From Oncomelania hupensis (Eukaryota; Mollusca; Gastropoda; Littorinimorpha; Pomatiopsidae), in the NCBI GenBank assembly GCA_036898135.1, contig CM072523.1, positions 41,002,764 to 41,066,763 on the forward strand: a stretch of 64,000 bases of DNA, written 5' to 3'. Below are positions 11,337 through 21,439 of this stretch, in pieces (the stretch's first letter is position 1; every line of letters starts with the position of its first letter). A program made the translations under genes and the position numbers. The notes under the pieces were generated by a model. That model was not told the DNA's origin, did no database searches, and was given only the letters and a program-made list of their open reading frames with translations.

Positions 11337-11413
11337 TAAGGGTTAGGGTTAGGGTTTGGGTTAGAGTTAAGAGTTTAGGGTTAGGGTTAGGGTTTGGGTT
11401 AGGGTTAGGGTTA
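11337..11413. repeat. Interstitial telomere-like repeat (TTAGGG)n
   Basis: About 77 bp containing about seven perfect TTAGGG units mixed with TTTGGG and TTAGAG variants. TTAGGG is the usual animal telomere unit. The site is internal in this window, so it is an interstitial tract or a telomere repair scar. Confidence 0.93.
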
Positions 11414-11667
11414 TGACGCCTAAGAACTTCGTGAAAAAGCCGGCCCGACATGACCTGACGCATGCGCAAATACGCTCGGATAAACTAGGAGACCCGGAAC
11501 TTGAAGGATGTGACACCGGGCTAACCGCAACGGCGAACACTGTCCGTATCCAGGATTTGTTCTCACTTTCTCTTTCAAGTTTAATTGTTCCTCCGGTTGC
11601 TGCTGCTGCCACTAAAGACGACAGGCAAACTTCTATCACATAGGTAAAATACTTTTCAAGCCACTAG

Positions 11668-11860
11668 GTTTTGTCCAGGTACTCCGGTTTCCTTTTTCCC
11701 TTCAGTAATGGTATTGGAAGCAGTCAATCAAAAATAAAAATAATAAAATTCGATTTCCTTTCCGTCTTGTAATAGCGAGTTGCCTTTATATCACAAGTTG
11801 GAGTGATGAATGTGTGTTTGTTGCGTATGTAAGAGTCTGTAACGTGTGAACGCGTGTGCG
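11668..11860 (+). mobile_element. SINE family D 3' fragment
   Basis: GTACTCCGGTTTCC, TTCAGTAATGGTATTGGA, TCGATTTCCTTTCCGTCTT and TGATGAATGTGTGTTTGTTG match in order the body of the SINE at 43029-43420. The tRNA head is missing. Confidence 0.75.
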
Positions 11861-11913
11861 TTTGTGAGCGCCACGCTTTGAATATGATGTAAGAATAAGG
11901 TTCGTATAGGATC

Positions 11914-11914
<1 letters not shown>

Positions 11915-11974
<60 letters not shown>

Positions 11975-11997
11975 GTTGTTGTTGTTGTTGTTGTTTA

Positions 11998-12085
<88 letters not shown>

Positions 12086-12120
12086 GTTATTATTATTATT
12101 ATTATTGTTGTTGTTGTTTA

Positions 12121-12177
<57 letters not shown>

Positions 12178-12202
12178 GTTGTTGTTGTTGTTGTTGTTTT
12201 TA

Positions 12203-12278
<76 letters not shown>
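11915..12278. repeat. Long (ATT)n microsatellite with GTT interruptions
   Basis: About 360 bp of ATT repeat is broken by three short GTT runs (near 11975, 12107 and 12178). The open frames across it are repeat artefacts. Confidence 0.98.
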
Positions 12279-12553
12279 GACAATGACGATGATGAGGGTG
12301 ATGGTGTTGATGATGATGATGCTGTTGCTGACTAGATCATGATGATGGTCGCCGTCGTCATCAGAAGCAGCATCGGCAGCCACAAATAAACAAAGTGGCA
12401 AAAGTAGACAAATATTATTGAAGTAGTTGCCGCTGTCTGTGATTTTGGTGCTGAATATGTTATTATTATTGTTGATCATCCTTTATCCGTCAAGACGTCG
12501 ACGACGACGATGAAGATTCAGTTCGTGAAAAGGTTATTTAATTTCTTAATAAT

Positions 12554-12945
12554 AGATCTATATCAAGAGCCCGATACTAATATCAAGAGTTCGATACTAA
12601 TTTCAATATAAATTGCAAGAACGGATATAGGAAATAAATAATTTTACCACTGGTAGAAATATAGCCTCACACTCTGTATGTGGAAATAGCCGAGTGCACC
12701 GTGATACTGCATACCCTTTGATGTTAATGCACTCCGCTTTCTTATCTCGCCCCCTTTCTTATTGGTCCAGAATTATCTCCCTTCTTATGATTTCCCGCAA
12801 ATGAAGGTAATGAACGCCTTATCGGAACTGCTCCGCATAAAGATAAGCGTTTTTGAGGACTGGTGCGTATCGGATCCACCCTGTTTGAAGATAAGACGTT
12901 TTTGAGAACTGACATGTATCAGAACCACTCCATTCGCACATAGGA
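12554..12945. repeat. Short local direct duplications
   Basis: A 20-bp unit (TATCAAGAG..CGATACTAA) is doubled near 12558-12597. A diverged unit of about 54 bp (AAGATAAG.CGTTTTTGAG.ACTG) is doubled at about 12838-12945. The rest of 12280-13210 shows no recognised gene. Confidence 0.65.
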
Positions 12946-13213
12946 GATAACCATGCAGTTTGAGACCTGACGCATTTTCCGGATAAATTATCCCTCCTCT
13001 CCCCCGCCCCCCCCCCCACATATATTTCTTCGCTATCGATGTGCGCATGCGCTAAATAGCATCGTAGTCTGCTTGCAGTTCCGGGTTAAACTGCAAAGCT
13101 TCCGGTACAATAAGAGCCTTTCAGTCCTCCTTATTAAGGTAACTGTTGTGAAGTACCAGTCGCATCGTTCCATCAGTTGTCTGGGGAAGAAAGATGACAC
13201 AGAACAAGTCAGT

Positions 13214-13415
13214 TATTTAGTTATTGCTTACATGGTCCAGCGGACTGCAAAGAGCCGAACCAGGACCACAAAATCAAGACCACAACTTGGCTGAAAGGGG
13301 ACTCACCCCCGATCCGCATAAAAGATCCGCCGAAAGAACTCCAGTGACAACACTGAAGGCACTCCACCAGCATGTCACTGTACAACAAGGCATCCCACGC
13401 AGGGGACGCCGAGGC
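13214..13415 (-). repeat. Interspersed repeat R, left part (split by solo LTR)
   Basis: It starts with the module TGGTCCAGCGGACT, continues with CCGATCCGCATAAAAGATC, and reaches CATCCCACGCAGGGGACGC just before the LTR. It aligns in order with 18155-18308. Together with 14960-15362 it forms one repeat into which the LTR element inserted. Confidence 0.8.
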
Positions 13416-14954
13416 TGTCACGTGGGGTTTATGGGCTCTGCACAATGGAATTATGGACCCTCACGTTTATTCGGTGGGAACTGCTAGTAAGTCACCCTAT
13501 GAATTACTTTAATAAATTTATTTGTTTAGCTCGTTCTGTGTTAAGGTTGGGGTACAGAAATAGATAGAAAAATGGTTAAAGATTACTGTCACACTAGCTT
13601 TCACACGGCTAAGAATCATATGTAGTCCAGCCACTTGATAACAGTTAAAATCACACATTTATTTCTTCTACTCTATACAAGATTCTCTAAGTACTACTCT
13701 AACTTAAAAAGTCTCAGTCACTGCTAATAATTCGATCGCTGATAGTCTAGGCAGCTGTTATATCTTCCTCGGGCACTTTCTATTATATCTCATGTAGATT
13801 TGGACTACTGTGGTCCGTTTTACAGTTTCTGAAGAGTTGGACTACTGTGGTCCTGTTATGATCAGTTTAAGTGCACCTTCGTGTTATGCACTTAACTCAT
13901 GAGTGGGGGTTCGAAGTCCTTCTGTGAGGTAGCTTCTGGTCCACCTGTGTCGTTGTGTAGTTGGGTTCCCTTGCCACGCTGTGGGGTCTGACAGGGAGTT
14001 TTCCGGGTAGCTCCTTCCGTCTTGTGCGGTAGAGGATACTCCGCCAACTAGTCGGTTCTGTGGAGTGGGGTGCACAGGATAGCTCGGGATAGCTCGGGAT
14101 AGCTCGCCTGCTCGTCTGTAATATAAGAGACGAAATTCTGCACAACCCTGAATAATCGGTTTGTGCAGAGCGTCTCACTGAAAGCCAAAGTAGCCCTCAG
14201 TGATAGCTCCACATCTCTATACATAAGCGACGAACATTCTGCTACTTCCGGGTTCCACTGGAATCTCACTCTAAATTCCTATACATACATAAATATCAAT
14301 CGTGTCTAACTATACACATACAGAATTAATAATAATATAAATATTCAGTGGTACAGCCACTGGTCTGCAAACATACATATAAGTTAAACAACAGTGGTTC
14401 CGTACGGGATACAACATGGCGGCGCAACCGGTCGTGTTTCGCCTCGTGGTAGGCTCTTCCACGTGGTCCCGCAAATTCGGATTAACAATTCACATTTATG
14501 CATAGCAAATTCCACAAACATAATTTCAACAATAATATAAATATATCACGATGAAACAGAAGGGTGTTCATTTACCTGTTTGACAAGTTCAGGCCCGTGA
14601 TGACTTGAGAGAATTCTAAGATTCCTAAGTCCTGCTTCCTGGTCTATGAGTGTAGAGATTTCTCTAGCTGTGGAGATGTTGACTCTACCTCTTCTCACAC
14701 ACGACTGATTCAAACTGTGTTAGGCTCTGACACAGTCAAAACTGCTCTACCCACTGAGCCTGCTCTGATTGGTTAAAACGGTCCGATTCAAAGCTCAAGT
14801 GCTGACTCACTGTGCTAGCGTGGGTCGGGCTCGCGGTGTGTGGTCTGCTGTGTAATTTAATTGCTGCTGTGTAATAGTCTAACTTCTAAAGTTACAAAGA
14901 CTACACATGGCTAAATAGTCAACAAGCAGAGTTAAAACTAGCCAATTCATGACA
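13416..14954 (-). mobile_element. Solo LTR of the Gmr1-like element
   Basis: This 1539-bp segment is the reverse complement of the LTRs at 33551-35048 and 39534-41031, with scattered differences. It begins TGTCACGTGGGG and ends TTCATGACA, giving TG...CA ends in both orientations. No internal gag-pol region is present, so it most likely arose by recombination between two LTRs. A 10-bp unit (GATAGCTCGG) is expanded to about three copies near 14075-14105 compared with the full element. Confidence 0.93.
14412..14423 (-). promoter_or_regulatory. YY1-like site in solo LTR
   Basis: CAACATGGCGGC is the reverse complement of GCCGCCATGTTG, a full match to the YY1 consensus GCCGCCATnTTG. It is conserved in all three LTRs of the window. 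Function is inferred. Confidence 0.45.
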
Positions 14955-14959
14955 GAGGC

Positions 14960-15362
14960 CACACTCAAACCTATCGAACCCCCGTTTACAAAAACAAAAT
15001 AGAATACAAACATCATTACAAAATAGCAACAACAACACACACACATATAAAATGCCTACACTGCCAAATAACAACATCATGAAAGTCCCAGTGACCATTT
15101 GGCAGAAAGCGTCCAATACTCCCAAACTGATCCAACAGACTCAAACATAAATGAGATGTTTTGTCTAGGAAGAGTTTTCAAGAAAAAAGGAAGGTGACTG
15201 GTCTAGCAAAGAAGATAGTATAGTAGATTGATAGAACAGAATAGGAATGAGAAAGAACAAAGGAGAAAGACAGCGACAGTGGGAATTTAAAGCACTGAAT
15301 TTCCAGAAAGTGGGGATACTAGTTATACAGAAACCCCCGGCACCCCCACAGGGGGACAAGGG
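14960..15362 (-). repeat. Interspersed repeat R, right part
   Basis: It aligns with 18325-18717 through blocks such as TATCGAACCCCCGTTTACAA, GGCAGAAAGCGTCCAATA and GACAGCGACAGTGGGAATTT. It ends in an A+C-rich hairpin-like CCCCCGGCACCCCCACAGGG stretch. On the minus strand a stretch of about 55 codons (PTFWKFSALNSHCRCL and onwards) stays open and similar in both copies. I do not recognise a protein family in it. Confidence 0.75.
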
Positions 15363-15379
15363 GGGGGGAATAGAGCAAG

Positions 15380-15460
15380 GTAAGCAGAAAAAGAAGAAGA
15401 ATAAGAAGAAGGAGGAGGAGAAGGAGGAGGAGGAAAAGAAGGAGGAGGAAACTGAAAAGT

Positions 15461-15546
<86 letters not shown>

Positions 15547-15615
15547 CATAATAATCATAATAGCAATAACAACAAAGACAAGAAGAAGAAGAAGAAGAAG
15601 AAGAAGAAGAAACAG
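15380..15615. repeat. AAG/GGA-rich tract, (GAT)n and (AAG)n
   Basis: A-rich AAG/GGA triplets (15380-15455) are followed by an uninterrupted GAT array (about 15462-15545) and an AAG array (about 15580-15612). Confidence 0.96.
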
Positions 15616-15772
15616 TGGCACTCATACACAGCGCCATTTCCAGCTCAGAGAGCTGCGCAAGGCCGCTTATGCTCAGAGTAGTTTGCTGACGTAAGGATCG
15701 AACTCACATCGCTGTAAGCAAGAGCACTGCAGGCGTCATTGACGACTGAGCCATCTGCGCCTCACACACAAG
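15616..15772 (-). mobile_element. Short tRNA-like SINE
   Basis: On the minus strand a tRNA-like head (GATGGCTCAGTCGTC, then a B box GAGTTCGATCC) is followed within 60 bp by a LINE-like tail (GCAGCTCTCTGAGCTGGAAA). Confidence 0.6.
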
Positions 15773-15784
15773 ACTCAGCAGAAC

Positions 15785-16010
15785 ACTACTACTACTGCTG
15801 CTGCTGCTACTACTTCTATTACTGCCGCTGCTACTGCTACTACCTACTACTGCTACTACTAATGCTGCAACTGCTGCAACTGCTGCTGCTGCTATTACTA
15901 CTTCTAGTGCTGCTACTACTACTACTACTGCAGTTTCTGCTGCTACCACTACTACTGCTGCTGCTGCTACTACTACTATTATTACTACTACTACAGCAAC
16001 AACAACAATA
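15785..16010. repeat. (CTA/CTG)n triplet repeat
   Basis: About 225 bp of imperfect CTA/CTG/CTT triplets ending in a CAA run. Confidence 0.95.
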
Positions 16011-16428
16011 GGGGTTGTTTACGCTTCAGTTCCTTAACTCACGATGTTTAAGAGATTGTACCGGGGTTTGTACAGGTATATAAAAAGTTGTGGATTCTTT
16101 GCAGGCGGGTGGCGTATGTATGCGACAATGTCGGGTTCGGGGGCAGTTGAGAGGTTGGAGGAATAGGAGAAGTATCTAGTAGGGGGAAGTAAAAAGGGTG
16201 TTGGGAGGGGGGGGGGGGTGTCTAAGAAGGTCCTTCAAAACACCCCAGGTTCCAGAGTGCCTCCAGTGTCTCTCGGCTGGGTTCAAATCCTTGTAAGATC
16301 TCATAAGCTTATTGGTAGCGATAGGCCTCCCACCTCTGCGCGAAGCTTGGCGATTGTGTGTGATTCCCTGGCAGCTCCGCTCGCTGATAACTCGGCACGA
16401 TTTGCCTTTAGGAAAGTAGGAAAATAAT
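16011..16428. other. No recognised feature
   Basis: Contains a G tract near 16206-16217. GGGTTCAAATCC at 16279 resembles a B box, but no convincing A box precedes it. Confidence 0.4.
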
Positions 16429-16430
16429 AG

Positions 16431-16470
<40 letters not shown>

Positions 16471-16541
16471 AATGATGATGACGACGACGATGACGATGAC
16501 GACTACGATGATGATGATGCTGATAATGCTGCTGCTGCTGA

Positions 16542-16592
<51 letters not shown>

Positions 16593-16600
16593 CTACAGCT
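16429..16600. repeat. (GAT)n and (AAT)n microsatellites
   Basis: GAT array at about 16429-16470, GAC/GAT/GCT mixture, then an AAT array at about 16540-16588. Confidence 0.95.
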
Positions 16601-16610
16601 ACTATTTTAT

Positions 16611-16711
16611 TTGTCATTCTTATATAGCGCTTTCCCAGCTATAGGGTAGCTCAAGGCGCTGGCCAATCCACTCACGCCCAACAACAACAGCAACTACTAC
16701 AACAACAAAAT

Positions 16712-16748
<37 letters not shown>

Positions 16749-16802
16749 GACTTTTATATAGCAAAATTCCCCACAAAAGGAACCTCAAGGCGCTCAGCCA
16801 AT
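16611..16802 (-). mobile_element. Two family-E SINE tail fragments around a (CTA)n tract
   Basis: 16611-16675 (TATATAGCGCTTTCCCAGC ... CAAGGCGCTGGCC) and 16751-16802 (TTATATAGCAAAATTCCCC ... CAAGGCGCTCAGCC) are the terminal parts of the SINE family best seen at 17306-17736. A CTA triplet tract (about 16709-16749) separates them. Confidence 0.65.
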
Positions 16803-16829
16803 TAAATCCAATGTCCACTTGTATCATAT

Positions 16830-16877
16830 GTCGTGCCCCAACAACCTTCGAGTTACGGGATAGTATAGGATAGGACC
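16830..16877 (+). mobile_element. Extremely 5'-truncated LINE 3' end
   Basis: TCGTGCCCCAACAACCTTCG followed by AGTTACGGGATAGTATAGGATAGGA matches only the last few codons and GGATA tail of the LINE family at 866, 3667 and 23533. Confidence 0.7.
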
Positions 16878-17233
16878 TACTTGTATAGCGCGCAACTCCA
16901 TGTCGCAGGGAAATGAGTCAGTTACTGCCACTGAGGACTTACGTGTATTTTACACCTACTTATACGTATGGTCTGAGTGAGGAACAATGTTTACCGTCAA
17001 TGAACAAACATCGAAATTTTACGTCCACATCCGCTATCCCTGATACGGCAGACGAGTTTAACGTCCTACGGCTTGAGCGTTATAGAGGACGAATGGAATT
17101 TGAAAACCCCTGCATCACCCTGCGTGGCTGAGATTGTTAAACCTCTTTACCACTATCACGTAAGCTTGGGCCATCCCCAGCTATGCAATGTGCACCTGTA
17201 CGTGTGTAATAGCTCTGTATTGATACTATTACG

Positions 17234-17234
<1 letters not shown>
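16878..17234. other. No recognised feature
   Basis: An open frame of about 70 codons exists (16913-17131) but has no recognisable motif. I do not call it a gene. Confidence 0.35.

Positions 17235-17306
<72 letters not shown>
17235..17306. repeat. Microsatellite (TTA)n
   Basis: About 70 bp of uninterrupted TTA repeat. It abuts the 3' end of the minus-strand SINE, so it is probably that SINE's expanded tail. Confidence 0.97.
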
Positions 17307-17736
17307 GAGAATTTTTATAACGCACTTATCTCGCCGTACTTGACCAGACTCTAGGCGCTGGCCGATACAGGATCTAACTCAAACCGCCCGAGACGCCCAC
17401 CCTCAGCCTTTGGGCGCATGGTCTTACGCCCGGACAACTGAGCACTATCCTGGCCAGCCAGGGATGGGGGAGAAGGACCAAGTGCATGCTGAGTGTGTTC
17501 TTGATACCGGCACTCACCGGTCTAGGACATGAGCGTCAGGATCTGTAAAGTCCGTTATAATGGAATGTATGCGACACACAGACTAGACCTCGGTTTATAC
17601 TCTCATCCGAAGGAGTAGGAAACTGGAGTAAAGTGTCTTTCCCAAGGACACAACACAATGGCCCAGACAGGGCTCGAACCCGGGACCTTCAGATCCGCAA
17701 GCCAAAGCACTACCATTAGACCACCGTGCCTCCCTA
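17307..17736 (-). mobile_element. Near-complete tRNA-derived SINE with LINE-like tail (family E)
   Basis: On the minus strand the head at 17736-17661 is tRNA-like (CACGGTGGTCTAATGGTAGT, then B box GGGTTCGAGCCC). A body of about 280 bp follows (TATAAACCGAGGTCTAGTC, GACTTTACAGATCCTGACGC), and then a tail with GGCGCT...AAAATTCTC adjoining the TTA run. It is about 430 bp long and the most complete copy in the window. Confidence 0.88.
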
Positions 17737-18057
17737 TGGCATGCATGCATTTCCCTAGTTATTCTCGTGGAATAAATATTCTTGATTTTTGCTTGATTTA
17801 TCTCGGCTTGGTAGCATAACGATCTTTATTGTTGTATATGAACTGATAAAATACAATGTATGATGAAATCATGATACAATGCTGTTATTTCTGCCAATCA
17901 TACGAGTCAAAATGTTTCGCTGTTGTTATTCTCGTTAAAATAAATACTCTTGATTAGAATTGACTTGAGAGGATTGTTATTGTTGTATATCATGAACTGA
18001 CAAAAATACGCGTCTGATCAAATCATAATAAAATGTAGTGTGTTTCTGCTACCACCA
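17737..18057. other. No recognised feature; weak internal duplication
   Basis: Two similar stretches of about 90 bp (GTTATTCTCGTGGAATAAAT at 17758 and GTTATTCTCGTTAAAATAAA at 17925) suggest an old tandem duplication. Confidence 0.45.
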
Positions 18058-18112
18058 GCCAGCGCCTTGAGCAGCTCTCGAACTGGAAAAGCGCTATAAA
18101 AATGGAGTAAAT
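18058..18112 (+). mobile_element. Family-E SINE/LINE tail fragment
   Basis: GCCAGCGCCTTGAGCAGCTC followed by TCGAACTGGAAAAGCGCTATAAAA is the conserved family-E tail in plus orientation. Confidence 0.75.
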
Positions 18113-18149
18113 AAAAGCAAACAAATTATAAAAATAAAGTACATTACAT

Positions 18150-18717
18150 AACATAATTGTTGCTTTAGGTCCAGCGGACTCTTCTGAGCCAAATCAGTAC
18201 CGGACAACCCCCAATCCGCATAAAAGATCTGCTGAAACAACCCTAGTGGGAAAACTGAATGCCCTCCACCAGCCAGTCACTTTACAATAAAGACATCCCA
18301 CGCAGGGGACGCTGAGGCTGCACTCTAATTTATCGAACCCCCGTTTACAAAAACAAAATAGAATACAAACATCATTATAAATTATCAACAAAACATATAC
18401 ATTTAAAATGCCTACATTGCTAAATAATAACATCATAGGAAGCCCTAGTGACCACCTGGCAGAAAGCGTCCAATATTCCCAAGCTGATCCAGCAGACCTC
18501 ATACACAAACAAGGAGTCTTGTCCCGGAAGAGTTTTCAAGAAAAAAGGTAGGTGACTGGTCTAGCGAAGAAGAAGATAGTATAACAGATTGATAGAACAG
18601 AGCAGGACTGAAAAAGAGCAAATGAGAAAGACAGCGACAGTGGGAATTTAAAGCACTAAATTTCCAGAAAGTGGGGATACTATTTATACTGAAACCCCCG
18701 GCACCCCAACGGGGGTA
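18150..18717 (-). repeat. Interspersed repeat R, uninterrupted copy
   Basis: It begins with TTGTTGCTTTAGGTCCAGCG and ends at the CCCCCGGCACCCCAACGGGG stretch. It aligns with both halves of the repeat split by the solo LTR (13214-13415 and 14960-15362). At the matching position it reads ACGCTGAGGCTGCACTC with no LTR, so it serves as a paralogous empty site. A minus-strand frame of about 100 codons is open, but no family was recognised. Confidence 0.82.
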
Positions 18718-18749
18718 TATAAATAAAGTGACAGACCGCATTGTTTCAG

Positions 18750-18784
18750 TGTGTGTGTGTGTGTGGTTGGTTGTACGGGTGTGC

Positions 18785-18820
<36 letters not shown>

Positions 18821-18985
18821 ATAATTTGCTTCTGTCCAATCATGATGGTGCTTGCTTCTTGTCATCCATTTAATTCTCTAAGTGCATAATTATGTTCATG
18901 CGATGTTATGGTGAATAACATCTTAAAATGTGTGTGTGATTGTTTGTGTGTGTGATTGTTTGTGTGTTTGTGTGTGTGTGTTTGT
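18750..18985. repeat. GT microsatellites
   Basis: GT tracts at about 18750-18823 and, imperfectly, 18927-18985. Confidence 0.93.
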
Positions 18986-19661
18986 GGAATACAGATTTCT
19001 TGACTCGATATGTCTTTGATTTGTTATTGGCAGTATAAACTGACCAGAACACCTGTTGGAGATCATAACACAGGCACCCCAAGAAACAACGGGGGCAATA
19101 CGAACGCGTTTCAGTGTGGCGAGCGATATGGAGGCCGTGCGTGCCCCGATCACCCAGCACAGATTAACTCAGGTCTTCACGGGTTTGGCTAGAGGGGTTA
19201 GGGACCCAGGCTTCCCCTCCTGTAGGGGGTAACACCGTTTTTAATATTCGCCCCTCCAGAGCTGTCGGATTACCATGTTGGATATCAATTAAAACGATGC
19301 AGTGACCGGGGCCCTAGCTGGCTAATCCACAAATGCAATCGCGACTTAGCGCAGAAGTTAACAGCCCCGTGTAGGCTCGGCCGACGGTCCTACACTCCAC
19401 GGGCTTATCTTCCTTCGAGGATACTATCGTCGTAGGCTCTTTTAGCCAGACAGTGTAGGACAGGACATATGACATTCTGCTCGGCGACGCCACTGTTGTT
19501 TTTGGCTCAGATCGTGACTTAGACCAGGCTTGCGGCATTTCCTTTGATTTGTTGTTGTTGTTCTTCTTCTATTCCTTATGCACTGACTGCGAGCTTGTTG
19601 ACTCTTCTTGGCAGTCATCTGTTGTTTTATCTACTTATTTTTCTATCTTCTTCAGAATAAT
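18986..19661. other. No recognised feature
   Basis: GC-richer than its surroundings in 19050-19530, but no coding motif, RNA or repeat family was recognised on either strand. Confidence 0.35.
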
Positions 19662-19895
19662 GGAAGAAGAATGAAAAGAAGAAGAAGAATAAAAAGAAGA
19701 AGAAGACGAAGAAGAAGAAGAAGAAGAAGAAGAAGAAGAAGAAGAAGAAGAAGAAGAAGAAGAAGAAGAAGAAGAAGAAGAAGAAGAAGAAGAAAAGAAT
19801 AAAAAGAAGAAGAAGAAGAAGAAGAAGAAGAAGAAGAAGAAGAAGAAGAAGAAGAAGAAGAGAAGAAGAAGAAGAAGAAGAAGAAGAAGAAGAAA
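19662..19895. repeat. Long (AAG)n microsatellite
   Basis: About 230 bp of AAG repeat with a few interruptions (near 19795 and 19860). Its poly-Arg/Lys translations are artefacts. Confidence 0.98.
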
Positions 19896-19959
19896 TTTAT
19901 TTTGGGGTTAATTTAAATCCAATATCGAAATAAATAATGTTACCTGTTTCAGATGAGAT

Positions 19960-20035
19960 TAAACCGAGACCTAGTTTGTGCACACTCACATCGTACGGAC
20001 TTTAAAGACTGTAACAGCTCATGTCCAAGACGGAT
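19960..20035 (+). mobile_element. Family-E SINE body fragment
   Basis: GAGACCTAGTTTGTGCACAC and CGGACTTTAAAGACTG...CTCATGTCCAAGACGG follow the order of the family-E body in plus orientation, with considerable divergence. Confidence 0.5.
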
Positions 20036-21439
20036 GAGTTTCAGACTGAAAAACACATCCTCGCAAGAACCTAGTCATATCTTACCTCATAGCGTTGTGG
20101 CGCTGTACGTACGGCTGACTCATTGTCGCTGAAGGCAATCCTAAGTTTACACACATAGGGGACAACATTTATATCCAAAAATTCAAATCTACTATCTTGT
20201 TCTTTTTCTGCTTTACTCACCACCACCACTACCTGCTGGCGTGACGTTGGCTACCTAATCAAAATGGTTCCACCACGAGTACTTTCTAGTTTTTCAATTA
20301 AGATTCTGAGTGTTTCATTGTAAATTATATGGCTGTAGGTTTCTGAAAAATTCAATGGAACAGTTATTATTACTTTTTTATACCAATGGGAGGTGTCCAA
20401 AAAGTGGCTACCTAAAACTATTTACGTGTTCTATTAAATGAAATTTATTTATTTTGATGTAAAAACTTAGGTGGTGTTTGTTTGGTTAAGAAATATCAAG
20501 AAATATATTTTGTATAAAATTTAGAATTGAAACACCACGTGTTTTTGGTGGTTTAAAAAAACCAGAGTCAAGCGTATTACTTCCTCACACTGCCCATATG
20601 TCCAGATTTCAACACCAAGTTGCGTGAACTCGTTTTAACGATTGAAATGAAAAATAAATATCTAAACGTTAACCAAATGTAACCAAACTTGGCAGAAACA
20701 TTGCCTGGAATGTTACTAAAGTGGTAAAAGAAAAATTTTAAAAATCCAATCAGTAATTTTAGTTTTATAGTGATTTTCTGGAACATTGTAAAAACCCGTG
20801 GCATAAGCCGAAAATGGCTACCTAAGAAAGTCAGTGACAGCGTCCTTAATTCAATTAAGTAGAATGCCATGTGCATATGAGCTAGTTACATTCGGCTTGA
20901 CCATCATTAAAAACTTAACTTTGTTCCTCGTGGCGGGAGAAATGTGGATTTGGGGTTTTTTTATATCCGATTTAGGTCACCATGTGCAGTTTGGAAAAGC
21001 ACCACCGCGCTTATTTTGGTCAACACTTTTACAAAAAGTTAAAACTTTGACACCATGTACTCAAAAAACTTAAATTCGATACTATTTTTAATTATTGTAA
21101 TGATCTATGGGCTTGGTGGCGAAGTATTATAATAAATGTATTAACCGTATTTTAGCTTAGGTAGCCAAGACAATCGGTGGCAGTCAAAATCAATCAATCG
21201 CAAAACTGTTTGAAAACTTTTAGCAAATATACAAACATTGTAGGTAGGTATTTCAACGGTGCGTTGTTTGCAACCAAAAGTGTGTAAATAAGTCAAGCAG
21301 AACGGGTGTTATACTGCTTGGAATGTCCCCACCCCGAATTACTGTTCTCCGGACAAAGAGAGAAAGAGAGAGAATAGACTGGACCTATCCCGATTGACGT
21401 CATAACTTTGTGCGTATTATTATTCGCATTTTTCTCAAC
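20036..21439. other. AT-rich region with dispersed TGGCTACCTAA motif
   Basis: No gene is recognised. The 11-mer TGGCTACCTAA occurs at 20248-20258, 20405-20415 and 20815-20825, and its reverse complement at 21157-21167. The same core is clustered at 28388-28640. Confidence 0.55.

Larger units (their letters stand above)
13411..14959. repeat. 5-bp target-site duplication GAGGC around solo LTR
   Basis: GAGGC occurs at 13411-13415, immediately before the LTR, and at 14955-14959, immediately after it. Five bases is the usual Ty3/gypsy duplication length. Confidence 0.9.

Noticed and set aside
11340..11413. Chromosome end
   Set aside because: The tract is short, degenerate and internal, with ordinary repeat-rich DNA on both sides.
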